Positions 45,140 through 61,000 of a DNA stretch of 64,000 bases are shown one piece after another. Within the stretch, counting starts at the first letter, position 1; each line of letters starts with the position of its first letter. The notes below the pieces were generated by a model. It was not told the DNA's origin and did not search any database. It saw only the letters and a list, made by a program, of their open reading frames with translations. Both the position numbers and the translations under genes were made by a program. Source of the stretch: Branchiostoma lanceolatum (lineage: Eukaryota > Chordata > Leptocardii > Amphioxiformes > Branchiostomatidae); contig NC_089740.1 of the NCBI RefSeq assembly GCF_035083965.1, positions 10,414,596 to 10,478,595 of the forward strand, written 5' to 3'.

Positions 45140-47910
45140 GTACAGTGTTCCAAACTCTGATTGTGCTGGTGTGTTTATTGACATGGTGGATCAAAACCAT
45201 ACCTTGTTGTCTTAGTATTCGATATATTAAGTGTAATTTTCCCACAACATGAATGAATGTAAGAAACAGAAATCACACAAACATGAAATATCAGAATCTG
45301 TGTATATGAAATGTAAGTATATGTACAGCCCAGGAGAGCAGTCTTTAGTTGAGTAAGAACAAAGTTAACGTTAGATTGAAGTCATGATATTACAGTAATA
45401 GATATAACAGTGACAGTAAAAGTGTTCAAATACTGATTGAGACTTACTAGGCAGGTACGATATTGATTATCTTAAATGTACTCTTCCATCGATCCAATGG
45501 AACCGGAGATACTCTGCAGCCTCTATAGATGTCCAGTACATGTATTTTCAACTTCAGGTGTTGTAAAATAAGGAGGGTGTTCCAAAGGTAGCGGACACCA
45601 GCGCCAGCTGCTTGGTGTTAGGGACCGTGCGATAATTAGCAGGGAAGGGCTGGTTGTCTGGGGGGAGGGCCTAGGAATTTTCTACTTTGGCCTGGGGGAG
45701 GGCCATGGAAAAAATTAGCAGGGAGGAGGGCCAAGGGAAAAAATGTATCTCATTCAGAACCTTCAAACAAATAATATGCTGATTCTATAGCACAGTTTTC
45801 AAGGTCAAAAGAATTATTAACGTGGTTAAATTAGGAAACGAGAGATAGCAAACCTAACAATGTTTCATCATTTTTAAAGAAATTAATGGCAATGGCGCAT
45901 GGGTTCAGAAGCACCAGAAAGAATCAAATCTGTCTATAGTGACCACTCAATGGGCTTGAATAAAAAGGTAACAGTATACAAGTTGCAACTATAGACATGA
46001 GTAGTTTCAACTTTTCTACAAGACACTTTTTAAATAAGTTTTTATTGTTTTATGAATGCTAGTTATTGTAATTGTAGTGAAATGGTTAAATTTTTGTAGC
46101 ATTGATTTTGTGATGGGCTAAATTGTAAAAACAACTGTTGTTTCGTGTAAAAGTAAAAATTTCATGTGATTTTCAAGCAAACAACAGGATTTTCTGCAAT
46201 GAAAAAAAAAAGTGGTCTAAAATAAACAGAGGGAGAAGAAATATATCATTTCACATTAATAGAAGACATGACAAAATTCATTCTGTGGACTACTTCAGTC
46301 AAATGTTTCTTTATTAAAAATTAAAAATATATACATAAGGTCAACTTTGAACTAGTATGGTGCTTTCAATCCTCAACAAAATTGAAGTTCCAGTGTAAAA
46401 TATTACACCCCAACCAACCTTTGTCTGATGCAACTTAATATGCATATATTTCACCAACCATTTCATCTATAGTGATCTTCTAGTGCAAGAACTTTAACAA
46501 ATGTGTTTCAGAAAACCAGAAGTTCATAAGCCAGAGATTTGTTAAACCCTCATCCTACAATGTATTAAGCACCAGTTAACAAAGTTGTACTGTGTAAAAC
46601 ATATGATAAACATCCACTAAAATGATTGTTCTTTTATGTATGTACCAGGCCCTAAGCCTGATATCCCATCCTTTTTCAACTCTTGTTTGCTCCTTGAATT
46701 GTTTCTTCACAGAATAGTCAGTCCCCATTCCTATCCAAATATTTGGTCTTTTCAACCTGTATTATTTCTGGAATGGAATACCGGGTATTTCTCAAAAGCA
46801 GTGTAACGGAGATCAAACTTCAGAACGTTTCTTCGACCCTATCACAATGCCGTTACGAGGACCGTGTTGTTCAGACCAATCAGAACTCTTGCCCATCTTT
46901 TGCTGAATATTCAAATGTCAATTATTTTTCTATCAACGGGTGCCAGACTGTTTGTTCCGTGGAGAAGCGATCAGAGAAATGAACTGGAGCTAGAATAGGA
47001 TACCAGGCTACTACTTCCAAAGAGTCATACAGTAACAATTACTTGGTCCTGGCACACAAAAACATGATGTTTGCTGTGGTAAGATGATACATAGTGTATG
47101 ATACATACATAGACATCTCTTGTATCTTATGTTTTTCATTTTATAAAAAATTGTGTCCTGGAAGGAAGCTACTGTGTTCTTCTAAATTTCAATCCTTCAA
47201 AACAAGTGGGCAGAAAAAAGATTTTCATATATGATTGTTTAATTAGAGTATATACTCTAACTTTTCTATTTTGCACTAAAATGGTCCCAAATGAGAATAT
47301 CAACTATTTCAAAGGTTTTGCAAAACTGACTTCCATGTCATACTGACGTCCTGAGCTAATCTGTTGAACCAAACTTTGTAAGTGCCCATTTTCTTCCAAA
47401 AGGAAAACATTCTGAGACCAGGAATAGTAGACTACTCAAACTACATGTGTACTATGTATCAGAGGATATAGGAGTTCTAGAAAATTAATGTTTGTGCCTA
47501 TAGAGGTAGTTGATCACTATTAAACTGCACCATTCACAACATTTAACTGTAGGTTGACAAACAGAAAAAAAATACAAAACAAAATAGCTACCTACGTTCA
47601 GATGAAAGTTAATTGTGCAAAGAAACAACACTTTGTAATATCTACAAGCTATGGTGGTTTTGTCTGCAAGTTAAAATCAATGTTCAACTAACATTTAAAA
47701 TCTGAAAACTGAATTGTGCACTAACCATCTACAGGTAACTCACCAGTCTAAAAATGATGTGTTTTTAGTGAACACCCTACAAAACTTTGATCCCTGGTAT
47801 GCTAAAACACTTGGCTACAATGCTATTTACATGTTTATCACTATCAGCACAAAAAAGGAGGAAGGTGAAAAAAAAATTAAAATTCCTCTTTTCTAATCTA
47901 AGTGCTATTT
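45140..47910. other. Intergenic interval including the ZCCHC8 3' UTR
   Basis: No gene supported. Part next to 47910 must be the ZCCHC8 3' UTR. A locally repeated GGGGGAGGGCC/TTAGCAGGGA block lies at 45630-45740. The 79-codon frame at 46743 has no recognisable homology. Confidence 0.5.
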
Positions 47911-50900
47911 CTATTTCTTCTTCTTGTTCCCTTTCAGAACACCTAGAAGTTTCTTGAAAGTCCCTTTGATTTCCGTTAAGTTCTCCTTTTCCACAAACGG
48001 TGTGATCCCGTCTGCAAACTTGCTCCTGTGTGGAAGTCCCTTGGGTGAGAAGTAGTCCTCCGGCATATCTTGACTGCTCTCACTCTCCACATTGTCATCT
48101 TTAACCAAACTTCCTGCAACCTTGGGCGAATCGGTAGGGTCGCGGCTTTCTTCTAAACTCTCCGACGTCCCCTTGAATGAATCAATGACAACCCAGTCGT
48201 CCATTCCTGCATCTGACTCGTTTGCCAAATCTTTACCGCCGACATCTTTCCTTCCTATCGTCCTTTCTACGATTTCATCCTTGTTTTCTACGCTGGAATT
48301 CGGAATGTCACTATTTTCCGAACACGGGAGGGGTTTCTCGGTCCAGAATCCCCTCCCTTCGCCCTCGGATACGCTGGAGTCATCGGTCGGTTCACGCGGT
48401 GGTGTGGCGGTTTCCGGCGTTGGGGGAAGCGGAGGTTGGAAGATTTCATTATCAGGAGGAGGGGGGATCACCTCCTTGATACAGGTATCATCGGTACCGG
48501 AGGTGTCCACGTCCATGTCGGATTCCTCCCGCTTCTGTCGCTTGGAACGGTGTGTGGTGTCGTCCTCCACGGCAGGACGTTTGGTTCCTCCTGACGACAC
48601 TGGTTCAAGGTACGCGATCAGGACGTCACGCTGGTGTTGAGGCTGCATGGGCAATCCTGAAGGAAGAAAGGAACGACTTTCATAGTCAATACAAATGATC
48701 AAATGATCATTGTGGGGTAATGTGGCGTAACAGCAGGGTTTTTGGCCCAGAACCCAGCGGTCCCGGGTTCGAATCCCTTGGCGCCACTGATGTTGTGCGC
48801 TTGGGAAAAGACACTTAACACGACTTTCCTCACTCCGCCCAAGTGTAAAAATGGGTATACTATGTGTGGGTCATGACACCAGCAATAGCTGCCTGTATCC
48901 AATGTGTATTGCACTGACTAATAGTAATAAAATCAAATCAAACCAATGTCCATTAAATTGTTGTATGCTGGAGTAAACTGCCAAAGTAATTTGTTGTCTG
49001 TCAGTATCACACTGTTAAACATTGACGGTGATTTGGTTGAAGTAGAAAGTCTTCAAATTTACTTGTATGTACACAGATTTCATTATCATCAAATAACATT
49101 GGTACATGAAGGAACGAAGGAACAACTTTCATAGCCAATACAAAACAAAACCCTTCTACTAAGTTCTAGTCTGTGCTACAACCTCTAGTCGCTGGGCCCC
49201 TCCTAGGGAATTGGTAAGTTGGGTGGGCCACTATGAGCGTTATTCAGTAAGGCTATAAGTATAATCCTTAATAAAGTTCTTGCTACAAAGTCCTTCTGAT
49301 ATACAGGGTTGGTGCGAGCAAAATGCTGTATTTTCCTATTTCCCTTTTCCAAGAAAGAAATAACTTTTTCATCGTCAAGAAAAAATGATACAGTAGAAAT
49401 GCAGAAAGTGTCTAAAGACGGAACTCCTTTGTTTAAATGAATTCTGATAAAACTGAGGGCCTTCAACTTACCCATCCTGCCCCCTACATCATCAACACCC
49501 TCTGGTACAGGCACATTGAACCCTGGATAGGCCACAATCTTCCCGATGTTGTAGGTTGGCTTGTCCTCAGTGTCAACCTGAACAGAAACAAATAGGTGTG
49601 TCATGGTAGAGAAGATGTGGCGCAACGGTTAGAGCGTTTGACACAGAACCAATGGGTCCCAGGTTCGATACTCACCGTGCCCTGATGTTATGCCTTTGGG
49701 AAAGGCACTTTATAAGATATTCCTACCATGACGGTAAAGTGACGCCCACTGAGCCTCTTCGGCTACTCTGTCAAAATGTGTGCCAAAAAAACACACTCGG
49801 ATTTGGTGTGGCAATGTGCCAATATCTGCACATTTGCCACCAAGAGCCGTAAACTTTATTTAAACATGGTACTTGGTAGAGACTTTAATCTAGCAGAATC
49901 GCCGATTCTGCCTAAGATTGAAATCTGTTTATTACACGACTCACACGGAAGTTTAGTTTGAACAGGATGATTCTAAAGTTAGGCAATCTCCTGTGGGATA
50001 CATCGATGAAGTTTAGACATCCAGGTAATAAGATACGCCAAAAAACAGTTTCTCAAGGAAGTTTCAGAATCATATCCGGTTGCTTGAGTAACTGTCTCCT
50101 GTGGCATATTTTGTGTTAACGCTAACCTCCCCATCTTCCACCTCTTCCCCCTCATCGTTGACTTTCTTCCCAGTCTTGCTGTAAAGGGTCAGACCTGAAG
50201 TCATCTCTTGTGCTTCAGCCAACCAGCCAGGAGGATATCCTGTAACATACACAAGATTTGAATTTTTGCAAATTTCAAATTTATTTTACACATTACTGTA
50301 AATCACCCACTGATTTTGTCTAATGGATTTTCTCATAATGCTTCCATAAGGCAACAGACATGCATAAATTCATGACAGAGATAACCTTTGATAGTCCAGG
50401 ACCTTTGACCTAACTTCCTACGGAGGTTAAGAAATATTGTACAGACCCAGTTTCCTCATCTGGTATACGTATGGTGGCAGCTGGTGGCTGTTGACACCCA
50501 TGGCCTTCCTCAGGTCCTGACTGACCACTCCAGGCTTGAACTTGGCAAACTTGGGGTCCAGGTCCACATGGTAACGATTGCCACTGAAAATACATGACTC
50601 TGAATTAGAACCTACATGTAGAACAGTTGTATGTACCATAGTGGGAGCAAGCATTGTTGGAGATGCTACATGTTTCACCATCTGCTTACTGACATAGCTA
50701 GAGCTGTGTACCTAAACAAATCTTAGGTACAGGGGTTTAGGTACAGGTCTGGACCTGAACCTGTACCTAAACTACTTGTTCAGAAAATGGTAGATTTTCG
50801 ATAAGGACAAAAGCATGTTTGAACTCGTAACTGTAACAACATAATATTCAATTGTACTAGGTATTATTTTTATGAAAACACAGATGAAAATTTGGTCCAC

Positions 50901-52897
50901 CAGGGTTCAGGTATTTTGGACCTGTACCTAATTCATAATTGATTGTACCTGGTACTGTATCGGTAGGAAGCTCTAGACATAGCTATTTTGCACCAACATA
51001 CTGGTTACAGAGGTACCCAGCAGTATGAGGGTTAAGTTTCCTTACCTTGGAGTCCTAGGGGAGCTGCTAAACTTCTCCATGAACAGTTTCCTGTTATGAC
51101 TATAGCACTTGCTGTATGTTTTAACAATCCTCTAGCTGAGGTAGCCATTTGGCACCAACTTTGTACTGGTCACAAAGGTACCCAGCAGTGAGAGGGTTAA
51201 CTTTCCCTACCTTGGAGTCCTAGGGGAGCTGCTAAACTTCTCCATGAACAGTTTCCTGTTCTGGCTGATCTTGGCGAGGTCCCGTGGCTGGGTGCACTCC
51301 CTCAGCTGATGGTCCCCCCCACAGTTGAAACAGGTGGGCTTGTCCTTCTTCTTACCAACCTTCACACCATCCTGGCCTTCAAAGGACAAGGCATCGAAGT
51401 AAATCTAGAAAAGGAAAAAAAAGAACATATTTTTAGGGGTTAGATGTGAAAGAAAATTACCAATGTTGATCAAATCAAACGTTTGCTCTTAACATTAGTC
51501 ATATGAACAGTAATAAGACTAGAGCAATGTGTTTTTTTTCAGTGGCATCTTCAAACCTCAGTAGATATATTCTTACGTCAGTGCTCTAAGTTGTCAGTGT
51601 ACATGTTTCTACTAAAGACCAAGTAGGTGTAAGACTTCCTTGTTTAGACAGTCTCCATTTGTTCTAAAAGGCAATATACAGTAATATTGTTGAATGCGCA
51701 TCAGCTAGGGCTGGATACCGGTTCGCTGGACCTGATTCGGACCTTTATAACATCCAAGAACCCAGGCAAAAAAACCTGAAAGCCAAAAACCTGAGTCCAA
51801 ATAAACCTGAACAAAGTTCATATTTTTTTTTCTATTTTGTTTGATAAGACATGTTTTGAGTCTCTCCTCTGACAAAAAAAGGCATTTAAAATAAGTGCGA
51901 CATTCAAATATCAAACGCTGGTTTATCTTGAAAGTCTTCTTACCAAGAAACTTTTAGTTGTGTGTGTCAGTATTAATTCTCTATGCTTAATATTGGTCTG
52001 ATAAAACAAAACATCAACTGTACAGGATCAGGTTCAGGTCCAGACCTGAACCTAAATCTCTGGAACTAAACTTGGACTTGAACCTTATTAAGCCCAACCG
52101 GTATCCACCCCTAGCATCAGCCAATATGCGCTACACGCACCAGTGTCTTAAAATAAATAAATCTAACTTTTCATAAAAATGTACTTTTGTTTGGTGGCAT
52201 TTCCTATGTTGAAAATTACATGATTTGTAGTACATAAAACCAAGGAGGTTAACCTCCTTGATAAAACTACATGTGCACCATGGCGCCATCTATATAAAAT
52301 AGTGAAAGTATCGACCTGTTCATAGGTGGGGATTTCCCATCCTTCAGAAATCTTGGCATCACCGTCGATGAGAGGCTGTCCTAGATGGTCCACGCAGTAG
52401 TCGTGGTAGAACTGTACACTTCCAGTCACTGTGTACAACTGTTTCACCTCGCGTGACGTCAAACTTTCGCTTTCAGTCTGCTCTGCCCCCCTCCCCAACT
52501 GAAGCGCGAAGGAAGACCGTTGCGGTGGAGGATGCACCACAGCCTGACTTATCTTGTCCTTATTCTTACGCTCAGACTCCTTCTGCATCAAGTGAAGGAA
52601 GAACCCTTCTACATCTTGCCTGTATTTTGTGGCGATAGCGTTATTCATGAACAACACTTGCACGGATGGACCGGCAGTGTCTGAATCCGGCGTACTTTCC
52701 AACAACGGAACGGGCGCGGAAAGTACTCTGAGTTTCCGTTTCAATGCGTCGTTTTCCTCGCACACTGCGTTGATCTCCTTCTGTAGCTCTCCAAGAGCGT
52801 TTGCAGGGATGAGGTCTTCGCCATCTTCCTCGTCTTCCCGCTCAAATTCTTCAAAAAGTGCATCGCTGGCGAAAATATTTTCCTCGCCGTCCGCCAT
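47911..52897 (-). CDS. ZCCHC8: Zinc finger CCHC domain-containing protein 8, NEXT complex scaffold
   Basis: Six exons in phase: 52897-52316, 51404-51211, 50583-50447, 50239-50127, 49577-49472, 48656-47911, giving 625 residues. Features in order: acidic N-terminus with a coiled coil (LQKEINAVCEENDALKRKL), the VQVLFMNNAIATKYRQDVE block, LGQPLIDGDAKISEGWEIP, a zinc knuckle CFNCGGDHQLREC, then the PSP domain (FKPGVVSQDLRKAMGV, PPYVYQMRKLGYPPGWL), YPGFNVPVPEGV, a disordered acidic stretch, and the C-terminal FADGITPF motif that in human contacts MTR4. With MTR4 and RBM7 the family protein feeds short-lived nuclear RNAs to the exosome. The knuckle spacing is C-X2-C-X3-H-X4-C, one residue shorter than the usual X4. 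It is divergent from ROPN1L. Confidence 0.95.
48725..48930 (+). repeat. tRNA-derived SINE
   Basis: Box B-like GGGTTCGAATCCC, then TTGTGCGCTTGGGAAAAGAC and ACACGACTTTCCTCACTCC; same family as 4.9 and 49.6 kb. ZCCHC8 last intron. Confidence 0.65.
49612..49770 (+). repeat. tRNA-derived SINE
   Basis: Head GATGTGGCGCAACGGTTAGA with box B-like AGGTTCGATACTC, then CCTTTGGGAAAGGCACTT. ZCCHC8 intron 4. Confidence 0.65.
49985..50100 (-). repeat. Partial Penelope-type terminal repeat
   Basis: GAAGTTTAGACATCCAGGTA and AAGATACGCCAAAAA match the copy at 55.29-55.33 kb that carries the hammerhead motif. The hammerhead core itself is not intact here. It lies in ZCCHC8 intron 4. Confidence 0.5.
50699..50975. 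mobile_element. hAT-type MITE
   Basis: The 277-bp unit begins TAGAGCT and ends AGCTCTA, with the 8-bp duplication GACATAGC on both sides (50691-50698, 50976-50983). Several GGTACAGGT/ACCTGTACC inverted motifs lie inside. ZCCHC8 intron 2. Confidence 0.7.
51000..51261. repeat. Tandem duplication of a ZCCHC8 exon end with its splice donor
   Basis: The stretch with CTTGGAGTCCTAGGGGAGC and TCTCCATGAACAGTTTCCTG occurs at 51043-51098 and at 51204-51261, together with flanking GGTACCCAGCAGT. The period is about 161 bp. The copy at 51211-51261 is the true end of exon 2; the other is an intronic duplicate. Confidence 0.85.
51706..52113. mobile_element. hAT-type MITE
   Basis: The 408-bp unit begins TAGGGCTGGATACCGGTT and ends with the near-complement AACCGGTATCCACCCCTA. 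GCATCAGC is duplicated on both sides (51698-51705, 52114-52121). The interior is rich in inverted GGTCCAGACCTGAACC-like motifs. It sits in ZCCHC8 intron 1. Confidence 0.85.
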
Positions 52898-53150
52898 GAT
52901 GAATGAGTGATGTCATCAAGGTTTGCGTTCATACGTGACAGTATTTGTGTTCTCACCTTTCAACTTTATGACGTCATGACTTTTTGTTCATAAACGTCAC
53001 AGTTTTTGTGTTCTAACCTTTAACCTAACTGCGCGGTAGAGCTGCGCGGAGACCGTTGCTACGAACAACAACCCTGAGAGGCAACAGAGACGTCTGAACG
53101 GTTTTAAGACATTTCTACATCTTTTAAGGCACAACAGGGCAGTCTACAAG
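52898..53150. promoter_or_regulatory. Divergent promoter of ZCCHC8 (-) and ROPN1L (+)
   Basis: Between the ZCCHC8 start (52897) and a donor-like site at 53151 (CTACAAG then GTACGA), a perfect CRE TGACGTCA lies at 52969-52976, with TGATGTCA at 52911-52918 and an ACGTCAC half site at 52994-53000. Two about 59-bp tandem units (from 52927 and 52986) share GTTCATA, TTTGTGTTCT and ACCTTT. 53040-53150 is probably a non-coding first exon of ROPN1L, joined to the acceptor at 53752. Confidence 0.6.
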
Positions 53151-53726
53151 GTACGAGACTTCCAATTTACTTCTTAGGAGGGATTATAGATAAATAGATA
53201 CGTCTATGACCGTGTTTCCTGAACCCAGGGAGGTAAGGCTCCGTTGTTTTGAACCTGTTGATAAAAGTATGGGTCGCAGATTTGCACGTTGTTCGAGGAA
53301 ATTTATAGACATGATTGTCTCATGTTTGTATCAACAGAAACTATACAAAATATAGCTAATTAGAAAATACTGTCTTAATGTTACCTAGTAAGTTTATTGT
53401 TGGAAGCACCTTAAGAACAGTTGTCATTACATATTTTGGGTTCAAATTCAAATTGTTGCCAAAAAGATGATAAAAAATGAGACTGAAATATTAGCAAAGG
53501 CTAATCAGAAATTTATCAAATCTAAAAAAAAAATTAAGTTCCACATGACCACCATTTCAGTAGCCTCACCAGCCCATAGAATGTAACAAATCCTATGATC
53601 ATCCCAAAAATTTAATCAGCTTACATTCTCATCACACTGACATGCTTTACTGTCAATCTACCATTAATTATTCATACCGTAAAACATGGTATGTTTGGGC
53701 TTCTTTGCTGAAAATATTTCGTGTAA

Positions 53727-56885
<3,159 letters not shown>

Positions 56886-56909
56886 TTATAGAAATTATAA
56901 TTGTGACAA

Positions 56910-56915
56910 AATAAA
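56910..56915 (+). terminator. Polyadenylation signal of ROPN1L
   Basis: AATAAA 25 bases after the stop, in an AT-rich stretch. Confidence 0.5.
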
Positions 56916-57769
56916 AAGAATAGCATGTGGTTGATATGTATATACACGTGCAGATACATCTTAGTCAGCATTTCAGATGTAAAATGGCTACAGATACAAC
57001 ACATGTACAGGGCATACACCCAGTTGTTTTTAAAGCTATTCTATGGTAAAACACCACTTTGTAATATCAAGTGAGCACTTTTTACATATAAGGACAGAAT
57101 TCTTTATTTTGTAAATATGTGTACTGTCATACAGTCCGAGCCCATTGCAGTAATTTTTGTTCAAGACAAGGAAATGTTTATACATATTAGGGAGAAGAGT
57201 ATGGAACATTCACATAGTACTTTTGTTTTCTATTTTTGTTTGAAAAAGCATCTCCATCTATATGATAAGATGGTTATTAATATGACTGGATATAGTCATT
57301 CATAACTGGTGTGGAAGAGTAATTTAATTGTAGACTAAGGTTGTATATTTCCTGGACAATGTATGATAATGTTAATCTATGGCTATGTACAAAGCAGTGA
57401 CTTTCTGTTAGCTAGAATGCTATTATTCTTAGCCATTATACAGCTCTGCTAGCTGCAATTTCATTCTGATTGACTAAAGTTATGGTAACAGCATTTGGCC
57501 TTAGCCATTGTGTTATACATGCACGTAATAACAAGTTTGTTCACATCTTATTGTGTGCTCTTTATTTCTACAGAGCATTTTATGTTTTATATTACATCAT
57601 CATATCTTTAGATACATTCCATGTAATTGAATGTTAATAAGTGGTTGATGTCTTGATAAAGAGTACACTAAAATGAAGAAAAAAATGCAGGTCTGTCATT
57701 CCTTTTCTCAGTTCTATAGTAGTGCTGTAAATCTTGATATGCAAAAAGATAATCTACAAGACTTTTCAT
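56916..57769. other. Intergenic spacer
   Basis: AT-rich, no supported gene between ROPN1L and the FAXC-like cluster. Confidence 0.5.
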
Positions 57770-57852
57770 AAACAGCCTCATTACCCTACACATTGGGTAC
57801 CTGCCTGTGGCACTGGCTGCAAATACACCTGATATTATTATTATTATTATTG
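57770..57852 (+). repeat. SINE 3' end with (ATT)n tail
   Basis: CAGCCTCATTACCCTACACA, CTGCCTGTGGCACTGGCTGC and a (TTA)n run are the inverse of 15888-15975. The tRNA head is missing. Confidence 0.65.
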
Positions 57853-58077
57853 TATATTCCCAAGCCGCACTGGCGTCATTGACAACTGCCACACTGTATG
57901 TTAGAGCGCCCTCCGGCGTAACACACCAGTATTGCAGAGCAAACGATATCACAGTAACTTACCATTCAAGAAAAACCCGGGGGGCCTGCATGACATATGT
58001 GCGTGTCAAATTGATCAGTTTTTACGTACTTCCAAGTCCCTGCCCTCGACCAGAGAGAATCTTACTAGCTTGCAAAA

Positions 58078-61000
58078 ATGTCCGGATGTCTTCAAAGTCT
58101 CTGGGAATCACTTGGAACCTTGTTTCAGACAGTTGTGCAGTTGCTGACGGACCCCGCCCAGCTCTCCTGTGTTGACCTTGCCGTTCTCGGTGTTTCTGCC
58201 GCCTGTGTGACTGTGGCGGTACTGTGGACATGTTCTGGTGAAGACTTTAGGACCCAGAAGGTCAAGGTTAGGGCTGACTTTACACCAGGTAAGGCAATTG
58301 TAAACTGGCAGTTGTTATTTCATACGTTTATAGGTGATTTACACGTACATTGCATTACTGTGTCGATGACCTGAATAACGCCAGCTAAATGTCAACGCCC
58401 CTGAATAAACTAATCTCCAAGCAGATGTAAGGATCAAACTCAGTCTCAGTGTTTACTCCTCACCTGTTTTGCAACATTTCGTTCATGTTTTTAGTATTGC
58501 ACTCAGGGGGTGAAGCGTTGAAATGTGCAGAACTAGAAAGATTTACTCAATATCACAAGTTGCGAAGAAACTTGCGTGAAACACAGACTGAGCCGGCTAG
58601 CCGGACTGACTTACATCTGCTTGCAATATTAGAGTAAACGCTTGATGGCATAAGGAAAGCATCACGAGATCATTGTAATGATTTGCAGTAGGTTCATCAT
58701 CATCATCATTGCAGTAGGTTCACTGTAGGCTGTACACAGATAAAAGTATTTTCGCGATGCCTCAGGGACGAAACTGAACATGTTCTACCACGATCAACTG
58801 CAGAAAAGTCTATGAATTACTCATTATCATGCCTTCACTAGGGAAATTCTAGTTCTAGGCTCTCATTGTCACAGAGTCCCATGTGACACCTACATGCAAA
58901 CAAAAACGGATTCTCATCAAAGAGATCTAGATTGCAGACGCGAAACTATGATATCTTTTATTTGAGTTCGCTCAGGGAGTTTTGTATATGTTTGGATGCT
59001 TGTTCCCAGGAAAAGTGTACTACCACGGGATACCGCCAGTCCGGGCGATTCCGTGTTTGTCTCCGTTTGGATTGAAGCTTGAGACGTACCTGCGGATGGC
59101 TGGTATTCCATACGAACCCTCTACTGAGATGGCCATGGGACCTAAGGTATTATATATGTACAAGACATTTAATTTGCAAGATGGGAGAGAAACCATTTTT
59201 GATACTCATTTTTCTTTCAAGATTTTACTTCTTTGGGATACATTTTCTGGATGTTATTCGAAGGACGTCTTGTTGAAATCTTTAAAAGTCTTAATTTCTT
59301 CGCTTACAAAAAACAGGGGAAACTCCCTTGGATCGAGTACAACGGACGAGCCATTGGCGACTCTAACCTCATTATTGAGTTCCTGAACAAGGAGAAGGGC
59401 GTGGATCTGAACCGGTCACTCCGTGATGCTGACCGGGCCGTCAGTCGGGCCTTCGTTAAGATGCTGGAGGAGAACACTTATTGGTTTGTTTGTCTGATTT
59501 TTGTTTGTAAATTTAAGAATGGTAAATTGAAAGCTGTCGTTTTAACAAAAACACTTCAGGAAAACTGACTCACTCACTTCACTCACGTTGCTGTGAAGTC
59601 GGTATCGTCCAGCAACCAAAGATACATTGTATTCTCACATGCACTTCAAATGTTGCTGGTCGTAGAGTCAATTCCATGTCACCGAGAGGGTTTTCAGATG
59701 ATATTGCTAATAAGTTTGAACAATTTTAGAGAAAAGACTATTTCAGTCAAAATAATTCCAGACCGTTCAAACAATTAGAAATGAAAGTTTGAACATGTTT
59801 GAACTCATCTCTATATTTTGGAAATATTATGAAAGTATTTGCACAAATATCTCTTTATTTAGAAAAGTTTTCAAACATCTGTGTGATTGTTCTACTGTTG
59901 GAACATGTTCCAACATTTTGCATCATTCTCAAAATGGTAGATTTCAGTTATTGCCCCCATAAAAGTAGGTGCTAATCACGCTCTATTGTCTGCCTCTGTA
60001 TATTTTTAGATTTCACGTCTGGACACTGGCAACTCTTTTGTCTATGCATGGCACTTAGGCCTAATCCCCTATACTTTGAAGGGATGTGTGAATTGCCCTG
60101 TTCCCAGCCCACTGACCCAGTTATATCATATTTGTAGAATGTTGGAACATGTTCAAATAAATGATCAATCTATGTTGCAACAGTTTAGAAACTAATACAA
60201 ATAATGTGTTCAATGTTGGAAATTTGTTTAACCTGTTGGAACACAGCAGAAAATATTTATAACACCAAATAAATGTTGGAAATTGTTCTTAACAGTTACT
60301 TATCTCACATAGATTGTTACAAAGGTTTTGTAAATGTTAGAACAAAAGGCAACAAACACCCTCTTGGTAATGTGGAATTGACTCTATATAAATTTATATT
60401 CCAAATGATTTTTTAAAAATCATTGTGAATTCCTTTGCACGATACATATCAGGGCATCACCCCCTTGGCGTATCGTTTGCAAATCTTGACCTTCAAGTTT
60501 GTGAAGCCAAAGTACCGCGTAGTATAAGACGATATGCAGACTGCCCAGCGTTTGTTTCTCAGTCCATGTTCTTTTCTAATCGCACAGGGGAGGCGCCAAG
60601 TGTAAAATGATCGATAACCAGGACAAGATACAGGAGATGTGGCAGGTGTCCTGGTTCATCTTCTTCTTTTACCTGAAGCCTGCAGTAAAGATCATTAAGA
60701 AGAACATGTGGGCCCACGGTATCGGTCGTCACTCCGACGAGGAGTTGGAAGCCATTGTCGAGAAAGATCTCAAAGCTCTCTCTGACTTTCTGGGTATGAT
60801 CCTCTGGCCTTTCTCATATCAACATATGTCCTACGATAAATAATTGCTAAAAGCTCCAACTCAAGTAGTTGAGACCCTTTTCAAGTTTTGTTTTTTGGGT
60901 GGGCCGACTATTCCTTTGTTGCAGCTATCACGGGATGAATCACGAGGAGCTAATACAGTTGGTGGGGATGAATCGCAAGTGTCGGGACATTTGTTGTACT

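Noticed and set aside
46743-46982. 79-codon plus-strand frame with several Cys residues
   Set aside because: No domain, no splice context, no conserved pattern, and it lies in repeat-like intergenic DNA near the ZCCHC8 3' UTR.
48092-48640. 182-codon plus-strand frame
   Set aside because: It is the antisense shadow of the last ZCCHC8 exon.
53050-53100. RFX X-box in the ROPN1L promoter
   Set aside because: GTTGCT and GGCAAC half sites are present but about 20 bases apart, too far for a standard X-box.
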